Below are positions 14,645 to 23,184 of a stretch of DNA of 25,037 nucleotides, piece by piece (the first letter of the stretch is position 1; each line of letters starts with the position of its first letter). A model generated the notes under the pieces. The model had not been told where the DNA came from, searched no databases, and was given only the letters and a program-made list of their open reading frames with translations. The position numbers were made by a program, and so were the translations under genes. The stretch is from Saprospiraceae bacterium UBA6168. Lineage in GTDB: Bacteria > Bacteroidota > Bacteroidia > Chitinophagales > Saprospiraceae. Location of the stretch: the NCBI GenBank assembly GCA_002435785.1, contig DIUC01000002.1, positions 1 through 25,037 of the forward strand. The letters are read 5' to 3'.

Positions 14645-16885
14645 CTACCGTTTTTCCACAAGGTACATCCCCATCTTCCCTTTGTTCTTTACCTCCACGG
14701 CTCCCCGGTACTCGCAGTAGATGGTGTGTTTCACGAGGTGGTAGGTGGCCTCAGAGATGTTTATTTCTCCTACAGGGCAGTTGCTTTCCATGCGGCTGGC
14801 GGTGTTCACCGTGTCGCCCCAGATGTCGTAGGCGAACTTCTTGCTGCCGACCACCCCGGCTACCACCTCGCCCGTATGTATGCCAATGCGTATGAGCCAG
14901 GGCGTTTTGCCGAGGCTGGCCAATTTGGCATTGTGGCGCTCCACAACCCGGAGCATTTCCTGTGCCGTTACAATAGCATCCAATGGGTGGGTGGCGTTCT
15001 CGACTGGCAGTCCACCTGCGCACATATAGCTATCCCCGATGGTCTTGATTTTTTCGAGGTTGTGCCGCTCGCATATCTCATCGAAATCCAAGAAAAATTC
15101 GTTCAGCTCGGTAACCACCTCCGTTGGGTGCAATGCCGCAGCAATTTTCGTAAACCCCTGAAAATCAGTGAACAACACTGTGACGCTGTCGTAGTGCTGT
15201 GGGGTGGCGCTGCCTTTTTGCTTGAGTTCGGCGGCCACTTCACCGGGCAGGATGTTGAGCAAGAGGCCCTCTGCACGGGTGCGCTCGGCGTCTATTTCCT
15301 GCTTTTGCGCCTCTATTTGCTGGTTTTGAGCGGCAAGGCGCTTGTTTAGGCGGCGGCTGTAATACCAGCTTCCGCCAATCAGGAGCAACATCGCTCCGCC
15401 CAAAAGTCCAATTCCAGTGGCTGTTTTGCGGAAGCTTTCCTGTTGCTGGATTTTCATGCTGTCCACCTGTTTTTGGGTTTCAAGGAGGGCGATTTGCTGT
15501 TGGGTCTCGGCTTGCTGGCGGGCGGCCCGGAGGCTGTCGAGTTCGTTTTGACGGGCGAGGTTGGTGATTTCACGGCCCTGTTTCTCAGCCATGAGGTCTT
15601 GTCTTGCCAATTTGAGGGCCTGTCGGTTTCGCTCGGCCTCCAAATTTGCGGAGCGCAAGTTGGCTTCCTTTATCTCGTCTTCCCTGCGCAGCAGGGCTAT
15701 TTCCTTTTCCTTGCGGTCGGCGTCGAGGCGTTGGTTGTCGGCGGCGAGCAACAGGCGCTGGTTTTCGGAGGTCAGCTTGGCTTCCCGCTCCTGCCGCAGG
15801 TACTCGTCGCTTATGCCCTGAATCGTTTCGTTTTCGGTGCGTTCGAGGAGCGTGTGGAGGGCCTCCAAGTTCTGTTGGCGCAGGCGCTCCTCCCGCAATA
15901 GGCTGTCTTTCAGGCTGAGGTGTTTTTTGTAAAAATCGAGCGCCTTTTCGGACTCGAAGAGCTGCTGGTAAATTTGCGAAGCGGCCTCAAACGCATCACA
16001 TTCCACCTGTGCGTTCTTCGATTTCTTGGCAGATTCAATGGCGAACTCGTTGTATTTCAGCGCATTGTAGATGTCCTTGTTCTTGAGGTAAATGGAGGCG
16101 ATGAGGTGCTGCACATAGCTCTTGTCGTCCAGCCCATTGTCGGCCCGGTGCAGGTTTTCGAGCGATAGATTGGACTCGCCGAGGTTGTTCCAGGCAATGC
16201 CGAGGTTGGTATAAACGTAATTGCATTTCAGTGTTGGATTGGCCTTGTAAATAGCCTCTGCCTGCGTGAAGTAGTCCACCGCTGCCTTGAAGTCCTGCTG
16301 TCGGTTGGCAGCGAATCCGAGGTTGTTCAGGGCCGTGGCCGTGGTGTTCGGGTCGCTGTTCCGTTGCGCCAATTGCTTTATTTTCAGGTAGTATTCCACG
16401 GCCTTCGGGAAGTTGGAGATGGCGAGGCAGGTCTGTGCCAGCTTTTCAAGGGTGCGCACTTGATCTTCGTAGCGCCCGGCGTTTTCGTGCGCATCAAGGA
16501 GTTGGAGCAGGGTCTCGTGGGCGTTGGAGTATTTGCCATCTTCAAAGAGTGCGTTTGCTGTTTGCCATTGTACTTCGAGGAGGGTATGCTTGTCGCCTAT
16601 TTTTTGCGCCAGCAAGGCCGCTTGGCGGAAGTACTTGACGGCCCGTGAGTGGTATTGTTCCCGCTCGTAAATCTTGCCAATGCGCAGGCAAGCTGCCAAC
16701 TGGTCGGCGGTGCGGCCCTCCTTTTCGGCCTGCCGCAGGTCGTACAGTGCCTGCCGCAGTTCTTCCACGGCGGGATTGCCGGCCAGGGCAACCTCTGCCG
16801 ACGACTTGATGGTGTCCAACTCGAACATGGCCGTGGCGGCCAAAGGCAGCAGGCATAGCAGCGATATGTGGAGCAGGTTTTTCAT
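14645..16885 (-). CDS. Class III adenylyl cyclase with periplasmic TPR sensor
   Basis: A 746-residue membrane enzyme expected to make cAMP. The order is: signal-like segment (about 1-19), TPR repeats (about 40-330, for example NNLGFAANRQQDFKAAVDYF), a long coiled coil (about 330-485), a membrane helix (490-509), a second coiled coil, and a catalytic domain (541-746). Catalytic residues are present: metal-binding Asp574 in FTDFQGFT and Asp618 in KTIGDSY, base-selecting Lys614 and Asp687 (YDIWGDTVN), and transition-state Asn694 and Arg698 (NTASR). Lys plus Asp point to ATP, not GTP. The hydrophobic N-terminus suggests a periplasmic TPR part and cytoplasmic catalysis. Its ATG overlaps the stop of the TonB-dependent receptor (ATGA), so the two are translationally coupled and probably functionally linked. 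Confidence 0.92.
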   Translation of the reverse strand: MKNLLHISLLCLLPLAATAMFELDTIKSSAEVALAGNPAVEELRQALYDLRQAEKEGRTADQLAACLRIGKIYEREQYHSRAVKYFRQAALLAQKIGDKHTLLEVQWQTANALFEDGKYSNAHETLLQLLDAHENAGRYEDQVRTLEKLAQTCLAISNFPKAVEYYLKIKQLAQRNSDPNTTATALNNLGFAANRQQDFKAAVDYFTQAEAIYKANPTLKCNYVYTNLGIAWNNLGESNLSLENLHRADNGLDDKSYVQHLIASIYLKNKDIYNALKYNEFAIESAKKSKNAQVECDAFEAASQIYQQLFESEKALDFYKKHLSLKDSLLREERLRQQNLEALHTLLERTENETIQGISDEYLRQEREAKLTSENQRLLLAADNQRLDADRKEKEIALLRREDEIKEANLRSANLEAERNRQALKLARQDLMAEKQGREITNLARQNELDSLRAARQQAETQQQIALLETQKQVDSMKIQQQESFRKTATGIGLLGGAMLLLIGGSWYYSRRLNKRLAAQNQQIEAQKQEIDAERTRAEGLLLNILPGEVAAELKQKGSATPQHYDSVTVLFTDFQGFTKIAAALHPTEVVTELNEFFLDFDEICERHNLEKIKTIGDSYMCAGGLPVENATHPLDAIVTAQEMLRVVERHNAKLASLGKTPWLIRIGIHTGEVVAGVVGSKKFAYDIWGDTVNTASRMESNCPVGEINISEATYHLVKHTIYCEYRGAVEVKNKGKMGMYLVEKR

Positions 16886-19233
16886 TCAATGTTGTAGTTC
16901 ATGCCCAGTCGGAGGAAGAAGCCAGACTGCGGATTGTAGTGCAGCAGGTCGGCAGGGTCGGCGTTTGGCTGTATGCCGGAATATTGCTTCCCGAACAGGT
17001 TCACGATTTTGATGTATGCGTCAAAACGGTCGGTGAAGGCGTAACGCCACACCAGGTCCCAAGTCCAGAACTTGGTCTTGGGGTTGGCCCCGGAGGTGAC
17101 ACCAGCATTTTTGTACCGTATAACGTCCACGATTAGCGTACTTTTTTTGAAAGGGTAAAAGCTGTTTCGGAACTGCAAAATACGGCCATTGAACAACGGA
17201 ATGTCATAATTCTGGATATTGAAATCGCCCGCTTCGAGCTTTTGTTTTATCCATGAGTAGCTCAGCAATCCCTCACTGATTTGTTTTCCCTCGATTTCGG
17301 TTGCAAAAAACAACGATGCCTGGCCGCCCCTTGCACGGATGGAAGCGTTGTCGAGGTTGGAGTAGCCTATTGTTCCTGCATAAGTGGAGTCGCCGTCCAG
17401 AAAATGTTCTTCTATGCTGTATCGTAGGAGTTGGGAGGTGGTGTTGAGGAACCAAGTAAGGTCAGCAGATATACGACCCTTGTCGGGTTTCCAGCGGATA
17501 CCACTTTCCCAAGCGGTCGTTTTCTCTGGAGAAATGAGTTTGTTGGAGCGATTGACCACCGGGGTGACAGGTGAAAACACGGTGTAACTAATGCTTTGAT
17601 AATAGGGGTTTGGTGCCCGGAAGGCCGTGCCCCACGAGGTGCGGAGGTTGACGGTTTCGGTCATCTTCCAAAGCCCTGAAAGGCGGGGAGAGAGGTTCTT
17701 GAACCGGCCATCGGTCTCACCGTCCAAGCCGATTTGGTAAGCGGAATAGTTCATTCCCCCAGCGAGGTTGAATTTTTTGCCATTGTAAAATAGTTGGCCA
17801 AAACCATTGAACTCAAAATGGCCCGTGAGCTTTGGCTCAATCGGGAAGGTCTGCTCGTCGTACACATAGCGGCCATCGAAGCCCACAAAGTTGTCCAGCC
17901 CCTCCGAAACGGGGTTGCTCAAATAGGCGGTGAACGGGCGGCCTATGGCCAATTTCACATTGGCGCCTGCCGTCAGCGTAATGTACTTGAACAGGCGGTA
18001 GTTGCGCACATGCTCAATGCGCCCCTCGTCAGACCTCCCGAACATGTAGCGCAAGTCGCTAAGGTAACGGCCATAAAGGCTATCGAAAAAAACCTTTGTG
18101 CTGTCCCCTCCCACGGAGGTGGACCGGGCCCTCGCTGCGTTTTCCAGCATCAGCGACAGGCGGTTCTGGACGGGCAGGATGGACGACCGGGTATCAAGCG
18201 TATAACGGATATAGGTGAAGTCCGTCTTGCGGTTTCGCTTTTCTTTTTCCTTGTAAACATTGAGGTTGAACTTGGCGATGGACTCCCCGGTGAATGTTTG
18301 CGGGTTGCTATAAGAATAGGAGGTCGGGTTGAGCCCGATGGTACTGTGGTCACGGCGATACATGGTTTCTGCCGAAAGCGTGAAGCGGTTGTATTTGATG
18401 TTGAACCCAAACTTGCGGCTGAGGTGCGGGGTGTTGGTCAGGGTTGGGTTATCCACGGAGTTTTTAAAGCCATAGTTTGAGAACCCCCGGAGGACAGCGG
18501 TGTCTATGGGGTAAGTGGAAGGGGTGTAATTGTAGCCTTTATCGTAGAAAATGTTCCGGTTCTCAAACAGGACATTTGAGCCGTAGGCGAAGTACTTGAA
18601 AATGCGTTTGTCCCTGCCCAGCCGCCCGCCGAACATCACGTTCACGCTGCTGTAAATCCCGCCGCCCACCGAGAGGTCGGCCTGCATGAACACCGGCTTG
18701 TCGGACTCCCGGGTGATGATGTTGATGACGCCCGCCGATGCGTCGGAGCCGTAGAGCGCCGCCCCTGCGCCGTAGATAATCTCGATGCGCTCTGCCTCCT
18801 TTATGGGCAACTGCGCCCCGATGGGCATGGAGGCCAAAAACGACGGCTTCACCGGCACGTCGTTGATGAGAATCTTGGCGTAGGTGTTGCCCAGGAGCCC
18901 CCGCATGAGGAAGGTCTCGCCGTCGGTGGCCGAGCCGGGCTGGCTCACCCGGATGCCGGGCACCATTTTCAGGGCGTCCACGAGGGTCTCGTAGCCGTTG
19001 CGCCTGATTTCCTCCCGGGTGACCACGTGGCTGGAGAACGGAAGGTCTTCCGCAGCGATGGGGAAGCGGCTGCCAGAGATGATTTTGACATTTTTGCTGG
19101 ACTTTTCGAGGGGAACGTATATGTCCTTTTCGGCCAAGTTTTCCGGGTGCAGCAGCAGGGAGTCTTGCTGCGCAATGACCGACCCAAGCGAGCAAACTAC
19201 CAATGAAGCCAATACCAAGGTTTTAATAACCAT
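16882..19233 (-). CDS. TonB-dependent outer-membrane receptor
   Basis: A 783-residue outer-membrane receptor. A signal peptide (about 1-21, ending VIAQ) is followed by a short segment, a plug domain (about 60-175: VVTREEIRRNGYETLVDALK, VPGIRV, FLMRGLLGNTYAKILIND, ERIEIIYGAGAALYGSDASA, GVINIITR) and a barrel to the end (LRTSWGTAFRAPNPYY near 535, IKIVNLFGKQYSG near 745). There is no N-terminal carboxypeptidase-like (CarboxypepD) domain as in SusC-type receptors, and no SusD gene is adjacent; the layout is closer to siderophore, cobalamin or colicin-I-type receptors. The ligand cannot be told. The C-terminus, GMNYNIE, lacks the final aromatic residue usual for outer-membrane barrels. The last 4 bases overlap the adenylyl cyclase start. 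Confidence 0.92.
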   Translation of the reverse strand: MVIKTLVLASLVVCSLGSVIAQQDSLLLHPENLAEKDIYVPLEKSSKNVKIISGSRFPIAAEDLPFSSHVVTREEIRRNGYETLVDALKMVPGIRVSQPGSATDGETFLMRGLLGNTYAKILINDVPVKPSFLASMPIGAQLPIKEAERIEIIYGAGAALYGSDASAGVINIITRESDKPVFMQADLSVGGGIYSSVNVMFGGRLGRDKRIFKYFAYGSNVLFENRNIFYDKGYNYTPSTYPIDTAVLRGFSNYGFKNSVDNPTLTNTPHLSRKFGFNIKYNRFTLSAETMYRRDHSTIGLNPTSYSYSNPQTFTGESIAKFNLNVYKEKEKRNRKTDFTYIRYTLDTRSSILPVQNRLSLMLENAARARSTSVGGDSTKVFFDSLYGRYLSDLRYMFGRSDEGRIEHVRNYRLFKYITLTAGANVKLAIGRPFTAYLSNPVSEGLDNFVGFDGRYVYDEQTFPIEPKLTGHFEFNGFGQLFYNGKKFNLAGGMNYSAYQIGLDGETDGRFKNLSPRLSGLWKMTETVNLRTSWGTAFRAPNPYYQSISYTVFSPVTPVVNRSNKLISPEKTTAWESGIRWKPDKGRISADLTWFLNTTSQLLRYSIEEHFLDGDSTYAGTIGYSNLDNASIRARGGQASLFFATEIEGKQISEGLLSYSWIKQKLEAGDFNIQNYDIPLFNGRILQFRNSFYPFKKSTLIVDVIRYKNAGVTSGANPKTKFWTWDLVWRYAFTDRFDAYIKIVNLFGKQYSGIQPNADPADLLHYNPQSGFFLRLGMNYNIE

Positions 19234-19250
19234 CCCTTCCGATTTTTAAC

Positions 19251-19258
19251 CGAAGGTA
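19251..19258 (-). promoter_or_regulatory. Possible -7 box of the receptor-cyclase operon
   Basis: On the minus strand the sequence reads TACCTTCG, one mismatch from TAnnTTTG, 17 bases before the receptor ATG. A TTTA-like -33 about 21 bases upstream is weak. It is the only candidate found in the divergent spacer for this strand. Confidence 0.3.
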
Positions 19259-19326
19259 TAAACAACCGTGAAAATGGCGTTAAATTTTTGTTGTTGATGA
19301 GCCATCCTCAACTGCAATTTGTTTGC

Positions 19327-19357
19327 TTTCGACAGGTAGGGGATTTTTCTACCTTTG
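19327..19357 (+). promoter_or_regulatory. Promoter of the 19399 gene
   Basis: TTTC (19327-19330), a 19-base spacer and TACCTTTG (19350-19357), an exact TAnnTTTG -7 box with a 3-of-4 -33 box. The start codon of the secreted protein gene lies 41 bases further on. Confidence 0.6.
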
Positions 19358-19398
19358 AAGGATTTTTGGATTTTTTACAAACAACAAAGACTCAAACC

Positions 19399-21054
19399 AT
19401 GCGGCAATACATTCTGAAAGGCTTTATTTTCTTAGCATTCTTTCTTTTTGGTGAAAAATTGGCGACTGCCCAAACCGACCTGCCAGCAAAGCTCACTTGG
19501 GGGCCCGACAATAACGAGCCTGGCAACACCATGGCCACCAAGGTCGTGGGAATCACCCCAGATGGCTTTTACATCCTGCGCCAAAAGGTGCTGCGCAACA
19601 CGAACGGCAAGCCAAAGGTCTGGGTCGAGTTCTTCAACCGGGACATGAAGCTGGTGCGCTCCGAGGAGATGGACCTGAAGTACAAACGCAAGCCGCTTGA
19701 ATTTGAGAACGTGGTGTACTTTGGCGGAAAGCTCTACTTGCTCACCTCCTTCAACAACACCGCCAAGAAGCGCAACTACCTCTTCAAACAAGACCTCAAC
19801 CCCAAGACGCTGGCGCTCGGCAAGTCGCTTGACATGATTTGTGAGACCGAAGCCCGAAACAAGGAGGTGAAGGGGACTTTCGCTTACAGTATTTCAAAGG
19901 ACAGCTCTAAGTTGCTGATTTACAATGAATTGCCTTACGAAAAAAAGAACCCGGAGCGGTTTGGATTCCGGGTTTTCGATAAAGACTTTCAGCTCCTTTG
20001 GGAGAAGAACATCATCCTGCCCTACAACGACGACAAGTTCACCGTGGAAGAGTACCGGGTGGACAACGATGGCAACGTCTTCCTGCTCGGCGTACTCTAC
20101 GAGGACAATGCCAAGTGGCGCCGCAGGGGCAGCCCAACCTATAAATACGTGGTGCTGTCCTATATGGAGAACGGAACGGCCTTCGAGGAGTACCGCATTG
20201 ACCTTCCAGACAAGTTCATCACCGACCTGACCTTCCGCATTGGCAACGACGGCAAGCTCGTTTTCTCCGGTTTTTACTCCGAGCGGGGCACGTACAGCGT
20301 GAAAGGGACTTATTTTTTTCATATTGACCCAAAGGATAGGGCTGTACTGAACCGCAAGGCGACCGAGTTTGACTTCAACTTCCTCACGGCGTTCATGTCC
20401 GACCGCAACAAACAAAAAGCATTGGAGGCGGTGGAGCGGAACGACGTCCACAAAGCGCCAGAACTCTACGACTACTCGCTGGATGAACTGATATTGCGCA
20501 GCGATGGCGGTGCAGTGCTGGTGGCAGAGCAGTATTATGTGGAGCAAGACTTCAACAACTTCAACAATGGCTTCTTCAACCCATATTACAGCCCGTTTTA
20601 CGACCCATTCTACTACAACCGCTACAACCAGCGGCAAACGGACTACTATTATCACTATAACGACATCATCGTGGTGAACATCAGCCCCAGCGGTGAGATT
20701 GAGTGGTCGGCTCGCATTCCCAAGCGCCAAGAGACCCGCAACGACGGCGGCTACTATTCCAGTTACGCCATGTCCACTACCCGTGACGGGTTCTTCTTCC
20801 TGTTCAACGATGATGGCCGCAACTTCGGCAGGAACGATGGCAAACTTTACACCTATACCGGCGGCAACAATAGTGTAGTGTCACTGGCAAAGGTGAACAT
20901 CAAGGGCGAGGTAAGCATTGCCCCGCTCACCACCAACCGGGATGCTGGCGTCATCACCCGCCCAAAAATGTGCAAACAGATAGGCAGGCGGGAAATGGCA
21001 GTGTTGGGCGAACGTGGTAGGGGGTATCGGTTTGGGAGCTTGAAGTTTGAGTAG
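19399..21054 (+). CDS. Secreted protein of unknown function with Tyr/Asn-rich insert
   Basis: A 551-residue protein that I do not recognise. An N-terminal signal peptide (about 1-25, ILKGFIFLAFFLFGEKLATAQ) is clear. The body looks beta-rich with repeating strand-turn units (GITPDGFYILRQKVL near 55, VFDKDFQLLWEKNIILP near 195, YRVDNDGNVFLLGVLYE near 218, FRIGNDGKLVFSGFYSE near 280), suggestive of a beta-propeller. Residues ~386-425 form a low-complexity segment rich in Tyr, Asn, Phe and Pro (for example NPYYSPFYDPFYYNRYNQRQ), probably an exposed loop. There is no T9SS sorting domain and no lipobox, so a periplasmic location is likely. The reading frame is open back to 19288, but the ATG at 19399 gives the signal peptide and fits the promoter. 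Confidence 0.8.
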   Translation: MRQYILKGFIFLAFFLFGEKLATAQTDLPAKLTWGPDNNEPGNTMATKVVGITPDGFYILRQKVLRNTNGKPKVWVEFFNRDMKLVRSEEMDLKYKRKPLEFENVVYFGGKLYLLTSFNNTAKKRNYLFKQDLNPKTLALGKSLDMICETEARNKEVKGTFAYSISKDSSKLLIYNELPYEKKNPERFGFRVFDKDFQLLWEKNIILPYNDDKFTVEEYRVDNDGNVFLLGVLYEDNAKWRRRGSPTYKYVVLSYMENGTAFEEYRIDLPDKFITDLTFRIGNDGKLVFSGFYSERGTYSVKGTYFFHIDPKDRAVLNRKATEFDFNFLTAFMSDRNKQKALEAVERNDVHKAPELYDYSLDELILRSDGGAVLVAEQYYVEQDFNNFNNGFFNPYYSPFYDPFYYNRYNQRQTDYYYHYNDIIVVNISPSGEIEWSARIPKRQETRNDGGYYSSYAMSTTRDGFFFLFNDDGRNFGRNDGKLYTYTGGNNSVVSLAKVNIKGEVSIAPLTTNRDAGVITRPKMCKQIGRREMAVLGERGRGYRFGSLKFE

Positions 21055-21076
21055 GCATTGATATCAAAAGGTATTT

Positions 21077-21108
21077 TTTGGAAAAACAGTAGTAGGTGTT
21101 TAACTTTG
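21077..21108 (+). promoter_or_regulatory. Promoter of the Uma2-Uma2-ogt-mntA-hepT-kynU run
   Basis: TTTG (21077-21080), a 20-base spacer and TAACTTTG (21101-21108) match both Bacteroidota promoter boxes exactly. The first ATG (21120) is only 11 bases after the -7 box, so the leader would be a few bases long. It is the best promoter in the window. Confidence 0.75.
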
Positions 21109-21119
21109 GAAAAAAAAGC

Positions 21120-21752
21120 ATGGCAACTGCAAATATTGTAGGACAGGCCCGAAAGGGGGAAGGGAACGTGCCCGACATACCGGAAAGCCTTGTTTATGAG
21201 GTTTTGGATGGGCGGCCCGTTTATTTCAAAGGCTACAAGGATGTATTGAATGGGGAAAAACAACAAGCGGAAATTATGGGAATCAGTGGACTGCAGGGCA
21301 TTATCATCTCTTACCTTGTCGAATTGATGTTTTCAAAAATAGGGTCAAAACAATATCGAATACTCTTCAATGAAATCGGAGTGCATATCAACCACAACCA
21401 AAACCTTGCCTCCGACATCGGCATCTACGACAGAAAACTGGTAACCCCAGATAAAATCAACACCCAGTACATTGATGTTCCTGCCAAGGTCTTTTTAGAA
21501 GTTGACATCAAGGCCGATGTCGAAGACATTGGAGAGACGGGCTACATCCGGCGAAAAACCCAACAACTGCTAAAATTTGGTGCAGAGAAGGTGGTATGGG
21601 TGCTCTCAAAGCCCAAAATTGTCATAACGGCTACCCCTGACGGAAAATGGGACTTCAGTGATTGGGATTCCAATGTCGAAATATTGGATGGCCATGTGTT
21701 CAACATTGGCAACTATTTGAAAGCGGAAGGCATCAACACGGAAATTCAATAA
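21120..21752 (+). CDS. Divergent Uma2/DUF820-like putative nuclease
   Basis: A 210-residue cytoplasmic protein with the Uma2 layout but divergent sequence. Candidate PD-(D/E)XK active-site residues are Asp99 in LASDIGIYDR, Glu127 and Asp129 in VFLEVDI, and Lys146 in RRKTQQLLKFGAEKVVWVL, the last segment matching the helix-strand that ends Uma2 domains. The N-terminus, with YEVLDGRPVYFKGYKDVLNG (26-45), corresponds to the family's opening strand pair. Enzymatic action on DNA is a prediction; the family's biological role is not established. The ATG at 21120 is preferred to the in-frame ATG at 21096 because the latter lies upstream of the promoter's -7 box. A second Uma2 gene follows after 23 bases. 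Confidence 0.8.
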   Translation: MATANIVGQARKGEGNVPDIPESLVYEVLDGRPVYFKGYKDVLNGEKQQAEIMGISGLQGIIISYLVELMFSKIGSKQYRILFNEIGVHINHNQNLASDIGIYDRKLVTPDKINTQYIDVPAKVFLEVDIKADVEDIGETGYIRRKTQQLLKFGAEKVVWVLSKPKIVITATPDGKWDFSDWDSNVEILDGHVFNIGNYLKAEGINTEIQ

Positions 21753-21775
21753 GTGAAAAAAATAATCTTCATATC

Positions 21776-22339
21776 ATGTTGGTAGCGAGCAAAAAAATCA
21801 CCGTCGAGGATTTCCTTCAAATGGAATTTGAGGGAGAAGACGCATACTATGAACTCATCAATGGCGAAATCGTGAAAAAAGCTGCACCCTCCCCACGGCA
21901 TCAAGAGGCTTCTGTCTTGTTGACCTCCCAACTTATAAATCATGTTCTACCCAAAAAATTAGGTAAGGTTTTCAATGCCCCAATTGATGTCTTTTTGGAC
22001 GAATACAGCCATGTCCAGCCTGATATCCTGTTCATTTCCAAAGAAAACCAAAGTATTATTGATTACAAGGACGGCATAGTCGGCGTGCCCGACCTCATCG
22101 TGGAGGTCATCTCCCCCGGCTCGTTTGCCATTGACCGTTTTGATAAAAAAAGGGCCTATGAGAAAGTTGGGGTGCGGGAATATTGGCTCGTTGACCCGAA
22201 CAATCTGTCGGTAGAGATTTACAAAAACATCGGCCAGTTATTTGAGTTGGCTCAGGTAGCCTCCGAAGCAGGCAAAGTGCAGTCCACCATTTTGGAAGGC
22301 TTTGAAGTGGACATTCAATCGCTTTTCATCCCTGGCTAA
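21776..22339 (+). CDS. Uma2/DUF820 family putative endonuclease
   Basis: A 187-residue typical Uma2 protein with all expected active-site residues: YYELINGEIVKKAAPSPRHQ (24-43), QPDILFI with Asp83, DLIVEVISPGS with Glu110, DRFDKKRAYEKVGVREYWLV with Lys124/125, and VDP. It is much closer to the family norm than its upstream neighbour. The start at 21776 (MLVASKKITVEDFLQM) gives the standard N-terminus; the frame's upstream extension overlaps the preceding gene and is not coding. Only 2 bases separate its stop from the ATG of ogt. Both Uma2 genes are visibly more AT-rich than ogt. Confidence 0.9.
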   Translation: MLVASKKITVEDFLQMEFEGEDAYYELINGEIVKKAAPSPRHQEASVLLTSQLINHVLPKKLGKVFNAPIDVFLDEYSHVQPDILFISKENQSIIDYKDGIVGVPDLIVEVISPGSFAIDRFDKKRAYEKVGVREYWLVDPNNLSVEIYKNIGQLFELAQVASEAGKVQSTILEGFEVDIQSLFIPG

Positions 22340-22341
22340 AA

Positions 22342-22839
22342 ATGCTCCACCGCTTCCACTGCCATTCCCCCTTCGGCTGCTTCAAAATTGAGGCGAACGA
22401 CCACGCCATCACCTCGGTGCAATTGCTGCAAAACCAAGAGGTGCCACCGGAGGACTGGCACGATGGGCCAGAGCATGTCATCGAGGCCGCCAGACAATTG
22501 AGCGAGTATTTCCACCGTCAGCGAACCGATTTCGACCTCCCGCTCGACTTCTCCGCCGGCACGGCCTTTAACCAAAGCGTTTGGCGGCAACTCCTGCAAA
22601 TACCCTATGGCCACACCACGAGCTACTCGGCCATTGCGAAGCGCCTGAACAACCCCGAGGCCGTGCGAGCCGTCGGGCTGGCTAATCGCTCCAACCCCAT
22701 CGCCATCATCGTGCCCTGCCACCGGGTCATTGCAAAGGACGGCGACCTCCAAGGCTACTTCTACGGTCTCGACATGAAGCGCAAACTGCTCGAACTGGAG
22801 AACCCGATGAGCTACGGGGAGCAGGGGAGCTTGTTTTGA
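22342..22839 (+). CDS. ogt: Methylated-DNA--protein-cysteine methyltransferase
   Basis: A 165-residue repair protein that removes alkyl groups from O6-alkylguanine by transfer to its own cysteine, a one-time reaction. The active site is IIVPCHRVI with Cys126 (122-130). The DNA-binding helix-turn-helix is visible as PYGHTTSYSAIAKRL (88-102), followed by AVRAVGLANRSNPI with the conserved Asn118 and by GDLQGYFYGLDMKRKLLELE, typical of the C-terminus. There is no Ada regulatory domain, and the length is that of stand-alone Ogt. It starts 2 bases after a Uma2 gene, so both are very likely on one transcript; that pairing hints at a DNA-damage context for the Uma2 proteins, but this is inference. 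Confidence 0.95.
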   Translation: MLHRFHCHSPFGCFKIEANDHAITSVQLLQNQEVPPEDWHDGPEHVIEAARQLSEYFHRQRTDFDLPLDFSAGTAFNQSVWRQLLQIPYGHTTSYSAIAKRLNNPEAVRAVGLANRSNPIAIIVPCHRVIAKDGDLQGYFYGLDMKRKLLELENPMSYGEQGSLF

Positions 22840-22884
22840 GGTTGGGGGAAAAGGCGTAAATTGCGTGCGAATAATTTACTGAAG

Positions 22885-23184
22885 ATGATTTCTAAAGAAA
22901 ATATAATGAGCTATTTGACAGACATCAAGCCGATGCTTGTACAGCAGTTTCATGTAAGTAAAATTGGACTCTTTGGTTCTTTCGCCCGCAATGAACAAGG
23001 TGAGGCCAGTGATATCGACCTAATCATTGAGTTCATTCCTCATACAGAGGGTTTGTCAGAAAAAAAAGAAGCTATTCGGCAAATGGTGAGTATCCGTTTC
23101 CAGAGAAAAGTGGACTTGTGTAGAGAGAAATATTTGAAACCTTATTTCAAAAATCAAATCCTTCAAACTGCCATTTATGCTTGA
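22885..23184 (+). CDS. mntA: MntA-type nucleotidyltransferase antitoxin
   Basis: A 99-residue minimal nucleotidyltransferase (MNT). The motif GSFARNEQGEASDIDLI has Gly31-Ser32 and Asp43/Asp45 with exactly ten residues between, i.e. the GSx10DxD signature of MntA antitoxins, which inactivate a partner HEPN toxin by adding AMP to its tyrosine. The frame can be opened from a TTG at 22861, but the ATG at 22885 is preferred; Met8 (22906) is also possible. The next gene, a HepT-type HEPN protein, overlaps it by 8 bases, which confirms the pairing. The pair is visibly more AT-rich than ogt and kynU on either side, consistent with acquisition by transfer. Confidence 0.92.
   Translation: MISKENIMSYLTDIKPMLVQQFHVSKIGLFGSFARNEQGEASDIDLIIEFIPHTEGLSEKKEAIRQMVSIRFQRKVDLCREKYLKPYFKNQILQTAIYA

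Noticed and set aside
13949..15349. A 466-codon plus-strand frame spanning xdhC and the cyclase end
   Set aside because: It crosses two well-supported minus-strand genes and their spacer, with no family character.
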